Source: Pohlia nutans
Lineage: Eukaryota; Streptophyta; Bryopsida; Bryales; Mniaceae
Reading direction: 5' to 3'
DNA length: 64,000 nucleotides
Assembly: GCA_022496805.1 (NCBI GenBank)
Contig: CM040103.1
Span: 8,574,001 to 8,638,000 of the forward strand
The notes below the pieces were generated by a model. It had not been told where the DNA came from. It ran no database searches and saw nothing but the letters and a program-made list of their open reading frames with translations. Both the position numbers and the translations under genes were made by a program. Shown piece after piece: positions 22,401 to 33,236 of this stretch. Every line of letters begins with the position of its first letter. The stretch's first letter is position 1.

Positions 22401-25400
22401 AGTATTACCAGGAATTCACCACGAGAATTTGATGGGGTATATTGGATTTTGCTACGAGAATGGCGAGCTGATACTTGTATTCGAGTACATGCCAAATTAT
22501 ACACTAGCAGGATGGCTTTTGGGTGAGCATAAGACATGCAAAAAACAAGTTTTGTAAACCAACTCAATTTATCTATTCAAAGTGAAAATTTCAATCACCT
22601 CTTTTATAAATAGATATACGCTAGCACTTATTTCTTGGCACAGTATTTTGAATTGATTTTTAATGATGTATTTGAATATTGTGTACTAGGAGACGAAGGT
22701 GTGTACCATGATTGGGTTGTTCGGAGAAATATTTGCGTGGGCGTGGCCAAAGGAATCCATTACTTGCATACTGAAGCTCTAGCAAAAATTATTCATCGTC
22801 CCATCAATTTGCATACCATCTTTCTGGATATTGATCTAACGCCAAAGATTGGAGGTTTTTGGAAGGATTGTACAATACCTGACGTTGGTAGCGATACAGA
22901 AGATGTTTACAACTATGGAGTTGTACTGCTTGAGATTGTGAGTAGAAGAATAGTGAGGAAAGTTGACCGGTTACAGGAGTGGGTAAGTTGATTTCTATCA
23001 ACAAGCATCTATTTTGAAATAAAATTTAGAGTAGTCATATCATTAATAACAAGAATATTTTGACTCTTTTAATTAGTTCAAAATATTTTTCTTTATATCA
23101 AATGTTAACATTAAGCAGCTAAAGACGTGTAATGAATATTGAACAAATCATGTCTACCTCATGGTAGTTGACCATGTGTACCTCATAGTAGTTGACCATG
23201 TGTACCTCATGGTAGTTGACCATGTGTACCTCATGGTAGTTGGCCGTGTGGACCTCATGGTAGTTGCAAGCTACGGTGGAACATTTATGAACTTCTATGT
23301 GGTAGAGACCTCGGAAAATCTGAGATAGAGCATGGTTTCTTTTCCAAATTAAAGAGGCACATGTGGTTACTAATGTCAATATCTATAATTAACATCATTT
23401 TCATCCATCATGGGCAATAAAATAATGAAAAATTCTATAAAATACAAGTCAACTTATTTAGGATAAACTATGCTACATGATGTTTTAAAAAAATTGCATT
23501 GAGGTTTTCAAATTTTTTTTTGCATTAGAACTTTTTAGAAAAGAAAATTGATGTTCTTTGAAAGATTTATTGGAAGTATCACAATAGTGGACCTTAGCAA
23601 AAGATAAAACTTCAATTGAGATGTAGTTTATAAGATGATAAAATCATTTGCATAGAAAACCTATAGGATGATAAATATAAGTTGATTTTTATCTTTTAGG
23701 AATTGTTACAACTTTGTAGAAATTCTTTAACCCCTAAACATCCTTACTAGATTGGATAATTTTGTAAAGATGCATTATAAAATACAATTAACATGGGTAT
23801 TTTCAACTTGGTGTATGATAAAAGCTTTACATTATGAATTTCAAATCCTATCCATACGGTTAGATTTGGGATTTCTATCACCAATATTTTTTTATAAAAT
23901 TTGAAACATGAAACATAAAATTCAAAATTCTTATGTAATTTGATTATGAATAAGATATTGAAAATCTGTGAATGAAATTTGTTGTGATGGGTTGAAATGT
24001 AATAATCTAAATGTACTAATTTTTGGAGATTTTTTGGTTGCTTAATTTTATGAGTTGACTTTTTAAAGAGCATGTTTAAACTAAAATCTTTAAATGTTTT
24101 GGCGAATCATTATAATATGAAATGAGGCATCAAAAATTTCACAAATAATCCCCTTTCTATTCGGATCACACACGCATGAAACTAACTTCCCAAAAAAAAA
24201 TTTAGTGAAAATTCACTTTGCCAAAAGTCAATGACAGATGAGAAAAACAACTCCGTTTTTGTACATCGTTCACTTCCTAGATGGTTGAATGTTTTACAAG
24301 TTAAAATCCACCACGACTTGAATAATTGAGTAAAGCATCTAAACATTATACGAAATATATGAAATCTTCCTTTCAATTACACAAGGTCTTAACCCCTAAC
24401 CGCCCAACCATGCATATTTTGCATGATGTACGGATTTGAAGTCCATTTTCTCATCCATCATGCACTTTTTGCAGTGTGGATTTTTTATTGAAACTTTTAT
24501 GGGAAGTTAGCTTTGTGCTTGTGTGATCCGATTAGAAAGGGGATGATTTGTGAAACTTTTATGCCTCATTTCATGTTGTAGTGTTCCACCCAAAATTTGG
24601 AAGATTTTAGTCTAAAAGTGCGCTTGAAAAAATCAACTTCTAAAATTAAGCAACCAAAAAATCTTCAAAAATCACTACACTTAGAGTATCACATTTCAAC
24701 CCATCACAAAAAAAATCATTATTAAATTGTCAATATCTTATTCGTAATCACATTACAAAAGAGTGTTAAATTTTAAGTTTGAAATTTAATACACAAATAT
24801 TGGTGATAGCAATTGCAAATCTAACCGTATGGATAGAGTCTAAGATGCATAATGTACAACTTTTATTCATTCATCAAGTTGAAAATATTCCTCTTAATTG
24901 CATTTTATAATGCATCTTTGAAAAACTGCCAAATCTGAAAAGGGTGAGGACGTTTAGGGGTTAATACAAAAGACAAAAAAGAGATATAAAAACTCTCTCA
25001 TTGCAAGTGTTTTTCAAAAGTTGTTGGGGACTTTTAGTTACCTCTATTATGTAACACAGTGCTTTGCAATCACCCTTCAATGACAGCCCAATGCTATTGC
25101 TTAACCCCTAAAGGACCAAGAAGCTCATGTTCTATTTAACAGTTTTGATTAGGTATTTTGTGGACTTTTCTCTTATTCAAATTTCTTGATTTCATGACCT
25201 TGTACAATATTGATCACTGATTCCAGTGATACAAAACTTAATTCCATGTGAATTTTGTTTTTCACAATGTGATCAACTAAATTTATCATTTAAAACAATG
25301 AATCCTTGGTCCATTTGGAGTTAATACCGTTATGGTTGCTTATTTAAAGGGTGATGTAATGTTTGTGTAATTAGACTCACTAGTAAGTTACTAACTAGAA

Positions 25401-25754
25401 GGGGATATGTGGTATTATTGAAATCAGGCACAGGAATTATACTCTTGGGAAAATATTGAAATGATCATTGATCCTGATCTGCATCTCCAACCGGGCGAGA
25501 AGATCGAGGCTATCAGGATCCTCATGATAGCTTTGTTATGCATTCACAAGGTCCCCGAGTCACGACCGGACATGACCCGTGTGGTTGCCATGCTCCAAGG
25601 AAATATGGACGAAGATATCAAAAACCTAAGCCTTCAGCATGAGAGGGAAATCTTGAAGTTAAAAAGGGGATTTGCTTTTCAATCATGTGCACAAGGAGAT
25701 GAAGAAGATGAAGAAGGAGAAGAAAACCTCTTGTCTACAATTCGTATAAGGTGA
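19461..25754 (+). CDS. MLKL-like kinase fused to a pseudokinase (paralogue A)
   Basis: Six exons: 19461-19524, 20195-21706, 21907-22001, 22306-22522, 22690-22982, 25428-25754, giving 835 residues. All introns are GT-AG and every phase agrees with paralogue B. The short first exon (MEPNSWKETWSRFFKT) begins just after an in-frame stop. Residues about 35-160 (FNQEQCKYLTDKLDVALEIA, then GLEAEAFIQSCYKDGW) resemble the helical HeLo/DUF1221 domain of plant MLKL proteins. Residues about 245-520 are a complete kinase: GKGGSAIVYR, Lys269, HRDLKSSN with Asp364, DFG at 391-393, APE. Residues about 535-805 follow a receptor-like-kinase fold (SFSLDEIKKMTNAFSEGNRL, then EYMPNYTLAGWLLG), but the Lys is Glu573, HRD is HRP (665-667), DFG is GFW, and the activation segment is missing. 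The C-terminus is acidic. The last intron holds MITEs. The likely role is immune or cell-death signalling (inference). The HeLo assignment is less sure than the kinase calls. Confidence 0.85.
23149..23268. repeat. 24-bp tandem repeat in the last intron of kinase A
   Basis: Five copies of CATGTGTACCTCATGGTAGT plus TGAC. The equivalent intron of kinase B has a single partial copy (CATGTGTACCTCAA near 59748), so the array expanded after the two genes split. Confidence 0.92.
23731..24300 (+). mobile_element. TTAA-type MITE, long subfamily, in kinase A intron
   Basis: Starts CCCCTAAACATCC after TTAA 23727-23730. The interior matches 27591-28158. The right terminus is eroded (TTTTACAAG) but is still followed by TTAA (24301-24304). 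Absent from the matching intron of kinase B. Confidence 0.8.
24393..24960 (-). mobile_element. TTAA-type MITE, long subfamily, in kinase A intron
   Basis: 568 bp between TTAA 24389-24392 and TTAA 24961-24964, with termini CCCCTAACCGCCC and GGACGTTTAGGGG. It is in inverted orientation to the neighbour at 23731-24300, so the intron transcript could fold over both. Absent from kinase B. Confidence 0.88.
25105..25320. mobile_element. TTAA-type MITE, short, in kinase A intron
   Basis: 216 bp between TTAA 25101-25104 and TTAA 25321-25324. Termini are CCCCTAAAGGACC and, partly decayed, GGTCCATTTGGAG. It ends about 107 bp before the last exon of kinase A. Confidence 0.75.
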
Positions 25755-25778
25755 ATGGGCTATAAATGAACACTTTAA

Positions 25779-26222
25779 CCATTAAAGGGTTGATGGGGAT
25801 AGTGTATACGCCAAGGCATATTTTGACATTTGTTGTAAATAGGAAGTTTCGAATTGAGACCTTAGTAGGTCATTAAAATCATGTCGACGTGAATTTTAAC
25901 TTTAGTTTTGATCTTAACCCCTAAAGGTCTGAACGTGCCGTTGCGGCCAGTGGAATACGGTGTATTTTGGTTGTATTTGGAATGGATTCATACCTTTAAT
26001 GAGTTTGAGTTCAGAAGAGAAGTTGAAATTTAGATCAATGCGGTTCTAGTGAACTATTAATATCCCAATTTAGAGTTTTTTGTTGGTAGTAAATCTCAAT
26101 TATACGACAACGTATATACTATTCCCATGGGACGTTTAAGGGTTAAACCCGTAGGAGTTGTGGAACTATGCCAAATACAATGGAATGTTGGTGTTGAAAA
26201 GGGCTCTTTAGACCTTTAAGGG
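25779..26222. mobile_element. TTAA-type MITE in kinase A 3' flank, carrying a nested copy
   Basis: Starts just after TTAA 25775-25778, 24 bp past the kinase A stop codon, and ends GACCTTTAAGGG before TTAA 26223-26226. With 25918-26142 removed it matches the 152-bp element at 41208-41359 (TTAAAATCA-GT-GACGTGAATTTT, CCAAATACAATG). It may provide 3' UTR sequence to kinase A. Confidence 0.78.
25918..26142. mobile_element. TTAA-type MITE nested in a related element
   Basis: 225 bp between TTAA 25914-25917 and TTAA 26143-26146, with termini CCCCTAAAGGTC and GGGACGTTTAAGGG. The related element at 41208-41359 reads TTTTGATC-TTAA-ACCCATAAGAG without the insert, a third internal empty site. Its closest relative here is 33007-33232. 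Confidence 0.9.
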
Positions 26223-26740
26223 TTAAGTATTGCGCCTATTTTCAGTAATCTCAGGTGAAATGTGATAATTAGACTGGATTAGCAAATTGATTCTAAGTCT
26301 ACTCCAAGTTTAATCATAATTTTTGAAGTAATATTGAATAAATTATGAATTTTCAAAGTCCAAGGTTTAGGTTGTTTATTTATGACATTAGACTTGGCCC
26401 ACTCATCTTATAGAGGATTAACATCACCAAAGCACATCCATGACATTCAGTAGCATGCATTGTTTCTACCTTGACTTTACAATAGATATTCCACAACCAA
26501 GCATAATTTGAAGTTTAAAATGAAAGAAAAAAAATACTAAATTTTTATCACTATTGATGAGGTTCCTGGAATCTATTTAGTTGGTATCCTTTCTTGCCTT
26601 CATTTTTCCACTTTTTAGGATTATAGTCATGATTATGTTTTTCATTATTTGGGTAGTAGAATAAGGGCAAACCCAATGTTTGTTAGGAACCAATACAACT
26701 CCTCATCTTGGCAACTGAAGGTAAAAAGAGAAGTGCTTAA

Positions 26741-27102
26741 CCCTTTAGTGCCTATGAGATCACATTGTAGTTATTGATGTGTCAAAATTGAAAATAATGG
26801 AAAATACATGAACAATTGAATTTTAAATTGTGAAGTACAGAGTTGAAATTTTTTAATATACACCTTTTAGAAAAAGAAGATTTCAATCTAATGAACCATG
26901 AATCCTTGGTCATATATGATCATATTGTAAAAAATACAATTCAAATGGGACTAAATTGTATATCACTGGAGTCAATGAAGAATGTTGCATATATGTTGGT
27001 CAAAACACAAATGAACTTGAACAAAAGGAAGTCCAGATAATAACTACTCAAAAGTGCTAAAAAATCATGAGGTCCAATTTGGGCTTCTTAGTCCTTTAGG
27101 GA
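26741..27102. mobile_element. TTAA-type MITE (362 bp)
   Basis: Flanked by TTAA 26737-26740 and 27103-27106, with termini CCCTTTAGTGCC and GTCCTTTAGGGA. Non-coding. Confidence 0.75.
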
Positions 27103-27590
27103 TTAAACAACAAAAAATGACAAGTTAATCAACTAACTATAAATTTAAAACTTTTCATGACAAACACTTTGCAATTGTAACATTTAGTAATGTGTATATT
27201 TAATGCGGGATAAAAACGAAAATAAAACAATTTTATGATATGGAGCCATTTGTAAAGTCATAAAAAAAAATGTGATGAAAAATTATATTATAATTTTGAG
27301 CTCCATAACATTGCAGAAAATACCTATGGATGCAACGCTTATACAATGAAATTTGATGTGCTTGTTGCATGTGCGTTGCATTTTCTGATGAAAGATGTAA
27401 GAAGTTTTTACTTTGGAGATTTTTTAAGTTATACGTTTTGTTGGTTAATTCTTTTCTTTTGGTAGAAAATTTCATTTTTAATTACTGGGCACGCTCGAAT
27501 TCCGTCTGAATGTGTTTAGTTCTGATTTTACACTATACCCAGATACGCAACTTGCTTGATAGTGTGGTAATTGATGCAAAAACTTTTTAA

Positions 27591-28158
27591 CCCCTAAATG
27601 TCCTCACCCTTTTCAAATTTGGCAGTTTTTCAAAAATGCATTATAAAATGCAACTAAGAGGGGTATTTTCAATTTGATGAATGAATAAAAGTTGTACATT
27701 ATGAATTTTGGATTCTATCCGTACGATTAGATTTACGATTGCTATCACCAATATTTTTGTATAAATTTTCAAACTTAAAATTTAGAGCTCTTTTGTAATT
27801 TGATTACGAATAAGATATTGACCATCTAATATTGAATTTTTTTGAGATGTGTTGAAATGTGATACTCTAAGCGTAGTAATTTTTGGAGATTTTTTGGTCC
27901 CTTATTTCTAGTACTTGACTTTTTCAAGGTCACTTTTAGACTAAAATCTTTCAAATTTGGGGTGGAACACTACAACATGAAATGAGGCATAAAAGTTTCA
28001 CAAATCATCTCCTTTCTAATCAGATCACACATGCACGGAGCTGACTTCCCATAAAAGTTTTAGTAAAAATTTTACACTGCAAAAAGTGCATGATCGATGA
28101 GAAAACAAAGTTCAAATCCGTACATCATCCAAAATATGGATGGTTGGGCGGTTAGGGG
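27591..28158 (+). mobile_element. TTAA-type MITE, long subfamily, best-preserved copy
   Basis: 568 bp between TTAA 27587-27590 and TTAA 28159-28162. Termini are CCCCTAAATGTCCTC and GGGCGGTTAGGGG. I used it as reference for the copies at 6222, 16618, 23731 and 24393. No open frame of note. Confidence 0.9.
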
Positions 28159-28437
28159 TTAACCTAAATAACCCAATCACCCCCCAAGCTTTTGTTTCTT
28201 TTCATAGGAAACAAGTCTACTTTAAAGGCCAATTTGAATCATGTCAAATCAAAGTAAAGTTGTACAAAGTGGAACACCTCAACATTGACATTGTTAGTAG
28301 TGTAAACAATTATTGACATTGACATTGTTAATAGTATTTTACCATCTTGGAAAAATAATAACATTTATGTCATTTTTTTTGGCTTTTTATGAAGGGAAGG
28401 GATATTTTATAACACATCTTCATTTTGGTTTGAGGAG

Positions 28438-28672
28438 AATGGCATGATATGGGTACCACTTTTACGCGTCTCACATAGTGTGACTTATGTCTAACTCATT
28501 TTATGTGTACTAGAAATTCCATCTTTAACACAATGTATATAGTTGCAGTTATGGTGCTTATAGCACTCTCTAATAATTATAATTTTTGTAATTGTCCATT
28601 GATTTTTTCTTATCAAAAATATATTTCTCAAAAACCACACTATTTTTGTAGGGGTACCCATATCAGACCATC
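28438..28672. mobile_element. 235-bp TIR MITE
   Basis: Termini ATGGCATGATATGGGTACC and GGTACCCATATCAGACCAT form an inverted repeat of about 19 bases with two mismatches. A second copy, in the opposite orientation and interrupted, lies at 51813-52348. Superfamily unassigned. Confidence 0.75.
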
Positions 28673-29023
28673 ACCCCTGAACCCCTAAGGCTTTAATAAG
28701 AAGTGGACTTTAAAAGAGAATTGTCAGCACACATCTGAGTAATGTGTGCATTGGGCCTTCAATTGCAGCATTGTCAATTGTTTGGTGGCATAAAACGCAA
28801 GATTGAACTCACACAGTCAGCTATTAGTTCAAGTCATTGCTTAAACTCATTGTGTCCTGTATGCCGACGACATCCGGGAAAGTACTGGCTCCATCAGAGT
28901 ATGATTGTACTGAATTTCTAAGTTGAAGCAATGAATTGAATGCCTCCTTGTAGACTTGGAAAGAACTTGAACCATTCCATTCTCCAGTTTCCTGAACTGA
29001 GGCCTTAGCGTCAACCGATTATT
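28673..29023. other. 3' flank of ATP synthase d gene
   Basis: No features recognised. It lies downstream of the minus-strand stop codon and should hold its 3' UTR. Confidence 0.4.
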
Positions 29024-31902
29024 TTACCCCCAAATGTGGTTCCTGATCTCATCGTCAATTTTGGCCCCCACCGCTGGATGCTTGGAGTAGTATTCATCAA
29101 TTGTTATCGTGCCTAATCCCTCCTGGAAAAAAAATGTAGTGCTTCAATATGTCAGTGTCTGATTCATCTGGAAGCACCAACGATCCACAAAATTAATTCT
29201 CCGATCACTGGGACACAATTGACTGCTAAATGCCATTTTATCTGGAGTGCAACTGAGGGTGGGTGAAGCCATCAGTGTCATCAGTAGGATATGGCTGTCA
29301 TCAGTATGCAAGCCATCTTGGTAAACACGATGTCATAGATGTATAGTCTCTAACCCTTCCTGCAAGGTGGACTCCTGATTTACGTACCTTCTCCTCTCGA
29401 ATTCTTGCAAGTTCGTTGTCAATAGCAATTATCTTTTTCTTTGAATCCGCTTCCTTCTCTTCGGCCAAGGCCAACTGATCATGAAGCAAATAAATTCATT
29501 CATATGATCCTCCGGTCTTTACTACGAGGGGTAGCTAAATATGTCGAAGCAATGATAAGACTTCTGGAAACGAAGAATAAGAAACAAGTCCATGGTACCG
29601 AAGACCTGTAAAAGAGAGCATTGATTTCAAGGACAAACAAGTACCGTACGTGGAAGGTAGGGTCCGCAGAAAATAATTCCCCAAAAAAATGCCGAAAAAA
29701 GAAATAAATTTATTAGGTATTTTGTTGATATCGACAAAAATATAGTCCACAAAAAGCCAAAAAAAAATAAAACAAACTCAAAACATAACACTCAACGCAA
29801 AAAATAAAATCAACATTTAGCAGCCGGATTTTTTTTTTATGTTAGCTATTAATAACCGATTTCTTAATAATTTCTTTTGAAAGTGCCGACCTCCCCTGTT
29901 TCAACTTTTATCAATTATTCGACATGAAAGTGCCGACCCTGCCTTCCACGTACGGTATAGAACGTCTCGAAGCAGGATTGAGTAAATGAAGCATTGGTAT
30001 GAGAGGCCCAAACCCATGTCACTGCACACAGAGCTCACCACCAAAGCAATCCAACATATATATCTCAGTATCAAGAGAAGAATCGTACCAAAGACCGGTG
30101 TTTTAGCTTGTAGTCTTCGGTGAACTCGCACTCATAGTCAGGCACCTCCTTGTCAAGAGCTGTAATATGCCCATTCAGATACTTTCCATGTTAGAACATT
30201 ATACACCCTACATGCTAGCACCGGAAACAGAGAATTGACTGATTCTTTGCTCGAAGTACAGGAATTCATCAATAACTCCAGACATCGTGATTACCAGAAC
30301 ACTTGGTGGAACTTCTAATGAACATTTGAGCTCTAATGAACACTTGCGCATGAACACTGCCCATAGCAGTAAACCAAGCAGACACGCTAAACACATGATT
30401 GGGTATACTTGAGTCAGTTTTACATCCCACACTTGTAGGTGTGAGGAAGGCCTAAGTTGGGAGAAGGTCGAACAAGCAATTAAGAGCAATCGTAAGACAC
30501 TTACAATTGACCGAACTTTCGAAAACATTCACGATGTTCGGTCCCAGCTTCTCCTTGTAAAAATCCCAATTGATGCTTTGAGGTCTCTGCATTTGCAAAA
30601 ACAAGGCTGCACTTCAGTGACCAAAACATAATCACTTATGCACCTGAATGACAAGGTTCGACTTCCAAATCTCTAATGCGTGTAACTACTCACCAGCAGA
30701 AATTTCGGGACTCAAAAAACTTACTTGGTTCGGGAGAGTATATAACGTTACGTAAGTTTCTTCAGGAGAATAATCATGTAAAGCCACTGCGCATATTTTC
30801 TCAGATAATACAAGCGTCGACAGAACGGAGACAAATTTGTGGTGGTCCAAAATATCATCAAACCAGCTCAAGATACCCAATCCATAGTCGTTTTCGTTTT
30901 AATGGGGGATTTCACACTCCCTAAATTGTGATTGAAGCTTTGAAAACTAACTCATTCATTATCGGTAATGAGTTTCCAGAGCCAATTTATTTTCATTAAA
31001 ATGCGCCATTAACATGGCCATGACTTAATGGAAATCACGTAAAGAACATTTCAGCTCCAGAAATTCAAGCCTTCATACCGCCTTAGAACCCGAGTTCATG
31101 GTTGAAGCACACCTGAGTTCACCTGATTAACTCCCTCCAATGACATCGTTGCTACGACTGCCTAAACAAATATTGCTTCAAGAACACCATTTCAAAGACC
31201 TAAAATTAGCGAATTACACATCTCATACATCAAGCTTCATTAAATGCAGACTAAAAAAGCATCAAGAACCGGCTTCAACGAATAATGCGAAATATCTTCA
31301 AGTAACGTTCAAAAACTCTTGTAACAGATACTGAAAGCCAACCAAGACATCTCTTAACATTCTTGCAACGGCGAACTTCTCCTGCATCTTGATCAACTCC
31401 TTCCAATGACATTGACCGCTGCTACGACTGCCTAAAGCACGATTTCTTCAAAAAGAACATTTCGAAGACTTAAAATTAACATCTCACACATCAGGCTTCA
31501 TTTAACACGGACTAAGAAAGCGTCAAGCACCAACTCGAGTAAGTGTCTTCAGGAAACGGTCAACCGTTCTTGAATTAGAAACTGAAATCCGATTACGCTA
31601 TCTTTAAAAATAACTCTTGCACCAGAAACTTAAATCCAACCAAGACATCTCTAAGTTAAAACTTCTTACAACGGTGACCTTAACTTCTCCCGGATCTTGA
31701 ACCAGAAACTTAAAGCAAAATTTGATATTATTAATTTTTAAAGGTTGCTTACAATGGTGAACTTCTCCAGGATAGTGCCGGCGACGTCATCGTAAGCTCG
31801 ACGGAGCGCCAGCAGCTTCAACTTCCCCTCCCCCGAAGTCACCACTTTATTCAGCTTCTCCCAGTCGATTGCCCTGCCCACTCTCGACGAACCCTTGCTC
31901 AT
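29024..31902 (-). CDS. ATPQ: mitochondrial ATP synthase subunit d
   Basis: Five minus-strand exons, 31902-31753, 30586-30505, 30159-30089, 29474-29388 and 29122-29024, all with GT-AG introns and consistent phases, encode 162 residues (plant subunit d is about 168). Recognisable segments in order: GRAIDWEKLNKVV, LRRAYDDVAGTILEKF, SINWDFYKEKLGPNIV, VPDYECEFTEDYK, LALAEEKEADSKKK, IDEYYSKHPAVGAKIDDEIR and the terminal NHIWG. Subunit d is part of the peripheral stalk of F1Fo ATP synthase on the matrix side of the inner mitochondrial membrane. There is no long cleavable presequence, as is usual for this subunit. Intron 3, between exons 3 and 4, contains a 312-bp MITE. The frame is undamaged and the gene is probably functional; it is the most conserved gene here. 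Confidence 0.93.
29644..29955. mobile_element. 312-bp TIR MITE, TA target, in ATPQ intron
   Basis: Termini CCGTACGTGGAAGGTAGGG and its inverted partner CCCTGCCTTCCACGTACGG, flanked by TA at 29642-29643 and 29956-29957. The same family recurs at 32265-32595. Confidence 0.85.
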
Positions 31903-32264
31903 TTTGAATCAATTCTTCGGCAATTCCACTTAGAAATTCGTGCAACACAGACGAGCGGACAAAAAAAAATCTGCTACACGAAGGAAAACAAAATGCTGGC
32001 GAAAACAGAATGCTGGCGAAGCTTGATTTCTTCCTTGGCAACGCGTCGCTTGGATGAACGTATTATTTGGATGAACTGAGGATGAATAATTTCTGTAAGA
32101 GGATGAGATGACGGACGGACTGACTGAACGAAAGTGCCCGCCTGATTCGTGATGGTTTCTGTCGACGTAGAGTGGATGAATTTGATGAAATTGTCCCTCT
32201 CCATTACTTGACATGTTTGGGAAGCCTTACCTTCAAGGTCGCAGGCAAATTACATTCTCTAATA

Positions 32265-32595
32265 TCGTACATGGAAGGCAGGGTCGGCAGAAAATTATTC
32301 CTCAAAAAAAATGTCGAAAAAATAAATGAATTTATAAGTGTTTTGTCGAAATCAACAAAAACAAAGTTAACAAAAAGTCGAAAAAAAATAACACTCAAAA
32401 CTGAATGAAAACATAACACTCAACAAAAAATCTTAGTCAAAAAATAAAATAAAACATTTAGCAGGCGCAAAATAATTAATGTTAGCTATTAATAGCATAT
32501 TTCATAATAATTACTTTTGAAAGTGCCAATCTACACTGTTTCAACTTTTATTAATTATTCGACATGAAAGTGCCAACCCTACCTTCCACGTATGG
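32265..32595. mobile_element. 331-bp TIR MITE, TA target, upstream of ATPQ
   Basis: Second copy of the family at 29644, with termini TCGTACATGGAAGGCAGGG and CCCTACCTTCCACGTATGG and TA on both sides (32263-32264 and 32596-32597). It lies about 360 bp upstream of the ATPQ start codon and may overlap its promoter. Confidence 0.85.
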
Positions 32596-32760
32596 TACTA
32601 GGATTCTATTGCTTGGTTTGATTATTATTAGCGATACATAAAAAATTCCGTCATGTCTATTATGTAATTTTAGAGGCAAATTTTGTGACGGAATTTGATC
32701 GATAATTCCCAAGATCGATTCCGTTGATTACTAGGATTTTTATATTAGTGAAAAGACTCT

Positions 32761-32835
32761 AAAGGGCCAATTATGCCCTGGCGAGCACAACCTGGGCTCC
32801 CCTGGACACGCTTGCCAGAGCATAATCGGCCTTTT
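32761..32835. repeat. short foldback / hairpin
   Basis: Arms AAAGGGCCAATTATGCCCTG (26 bases in all) and the near-complement at 32810-32835 can pair with about four mismatches around a loop of about 23 bases. It could be a pre-miRNA-sized hairpin or the remnant of a small foldback element. A second, weaker inverted repeat (AAATTCCGTCA / TGACGGAATTT) lies at 32643-32697. Confidence 0.6.
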
Positions 32836-33006
32836 AGGGCCCGTTCATTAGTATAGTAAGTTTTCTTGGAACTAGAGTGAAAAGTGACACTTGCCTTTAT
32901 ATGAGGGAATTTAGTAAGAATCAAGCAAGTGTGAAAACAAAAAATATCCTAAAGAATCGGAGAAAATCTTGAAAACTTTAATAGGAGTACAAAGTTTAAG
33001 GCTTAA

Positions 33007-33232
33007 CTCCCCTAAACATTTGAAAGTGCCTTTGCGACCAGTAGAATACGGTGTATTTTTCTAGTATTTGGAATGGATCTAGACCTTTTATAGGTTTGAG
33101 TTCAACACAAAGCTGAAATTTACATCAATGCGGTTCTAGTGAGCTATTGAGATCTCAATTTAGAACTTCTTGTTTGTAGCAAATGCCAATTGTACAACCA
33201 CATATTTACTATCCCCATGGGACGTATAGGGG
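33007..33232. mobile_element. TTAA-type MITE (226 bp)
   Basis: After TTAA 33003-33006 it begins CTCCCCTAAACATTTG; it ends GGGACGTATAGGGG before TTAA 33233-33236. The body is close to 25918-26142 (GACCAGTAGAATACGGTGTA). Confidence 0.85.
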
Positions 33233-33236
33233 TTAA

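Noticed and set aside
23149..23268. 24-bp repeats as a CRISPR array
   Set aside because: Units are directly adjacent with no spacers, in an intron of a eukaryotic gene.
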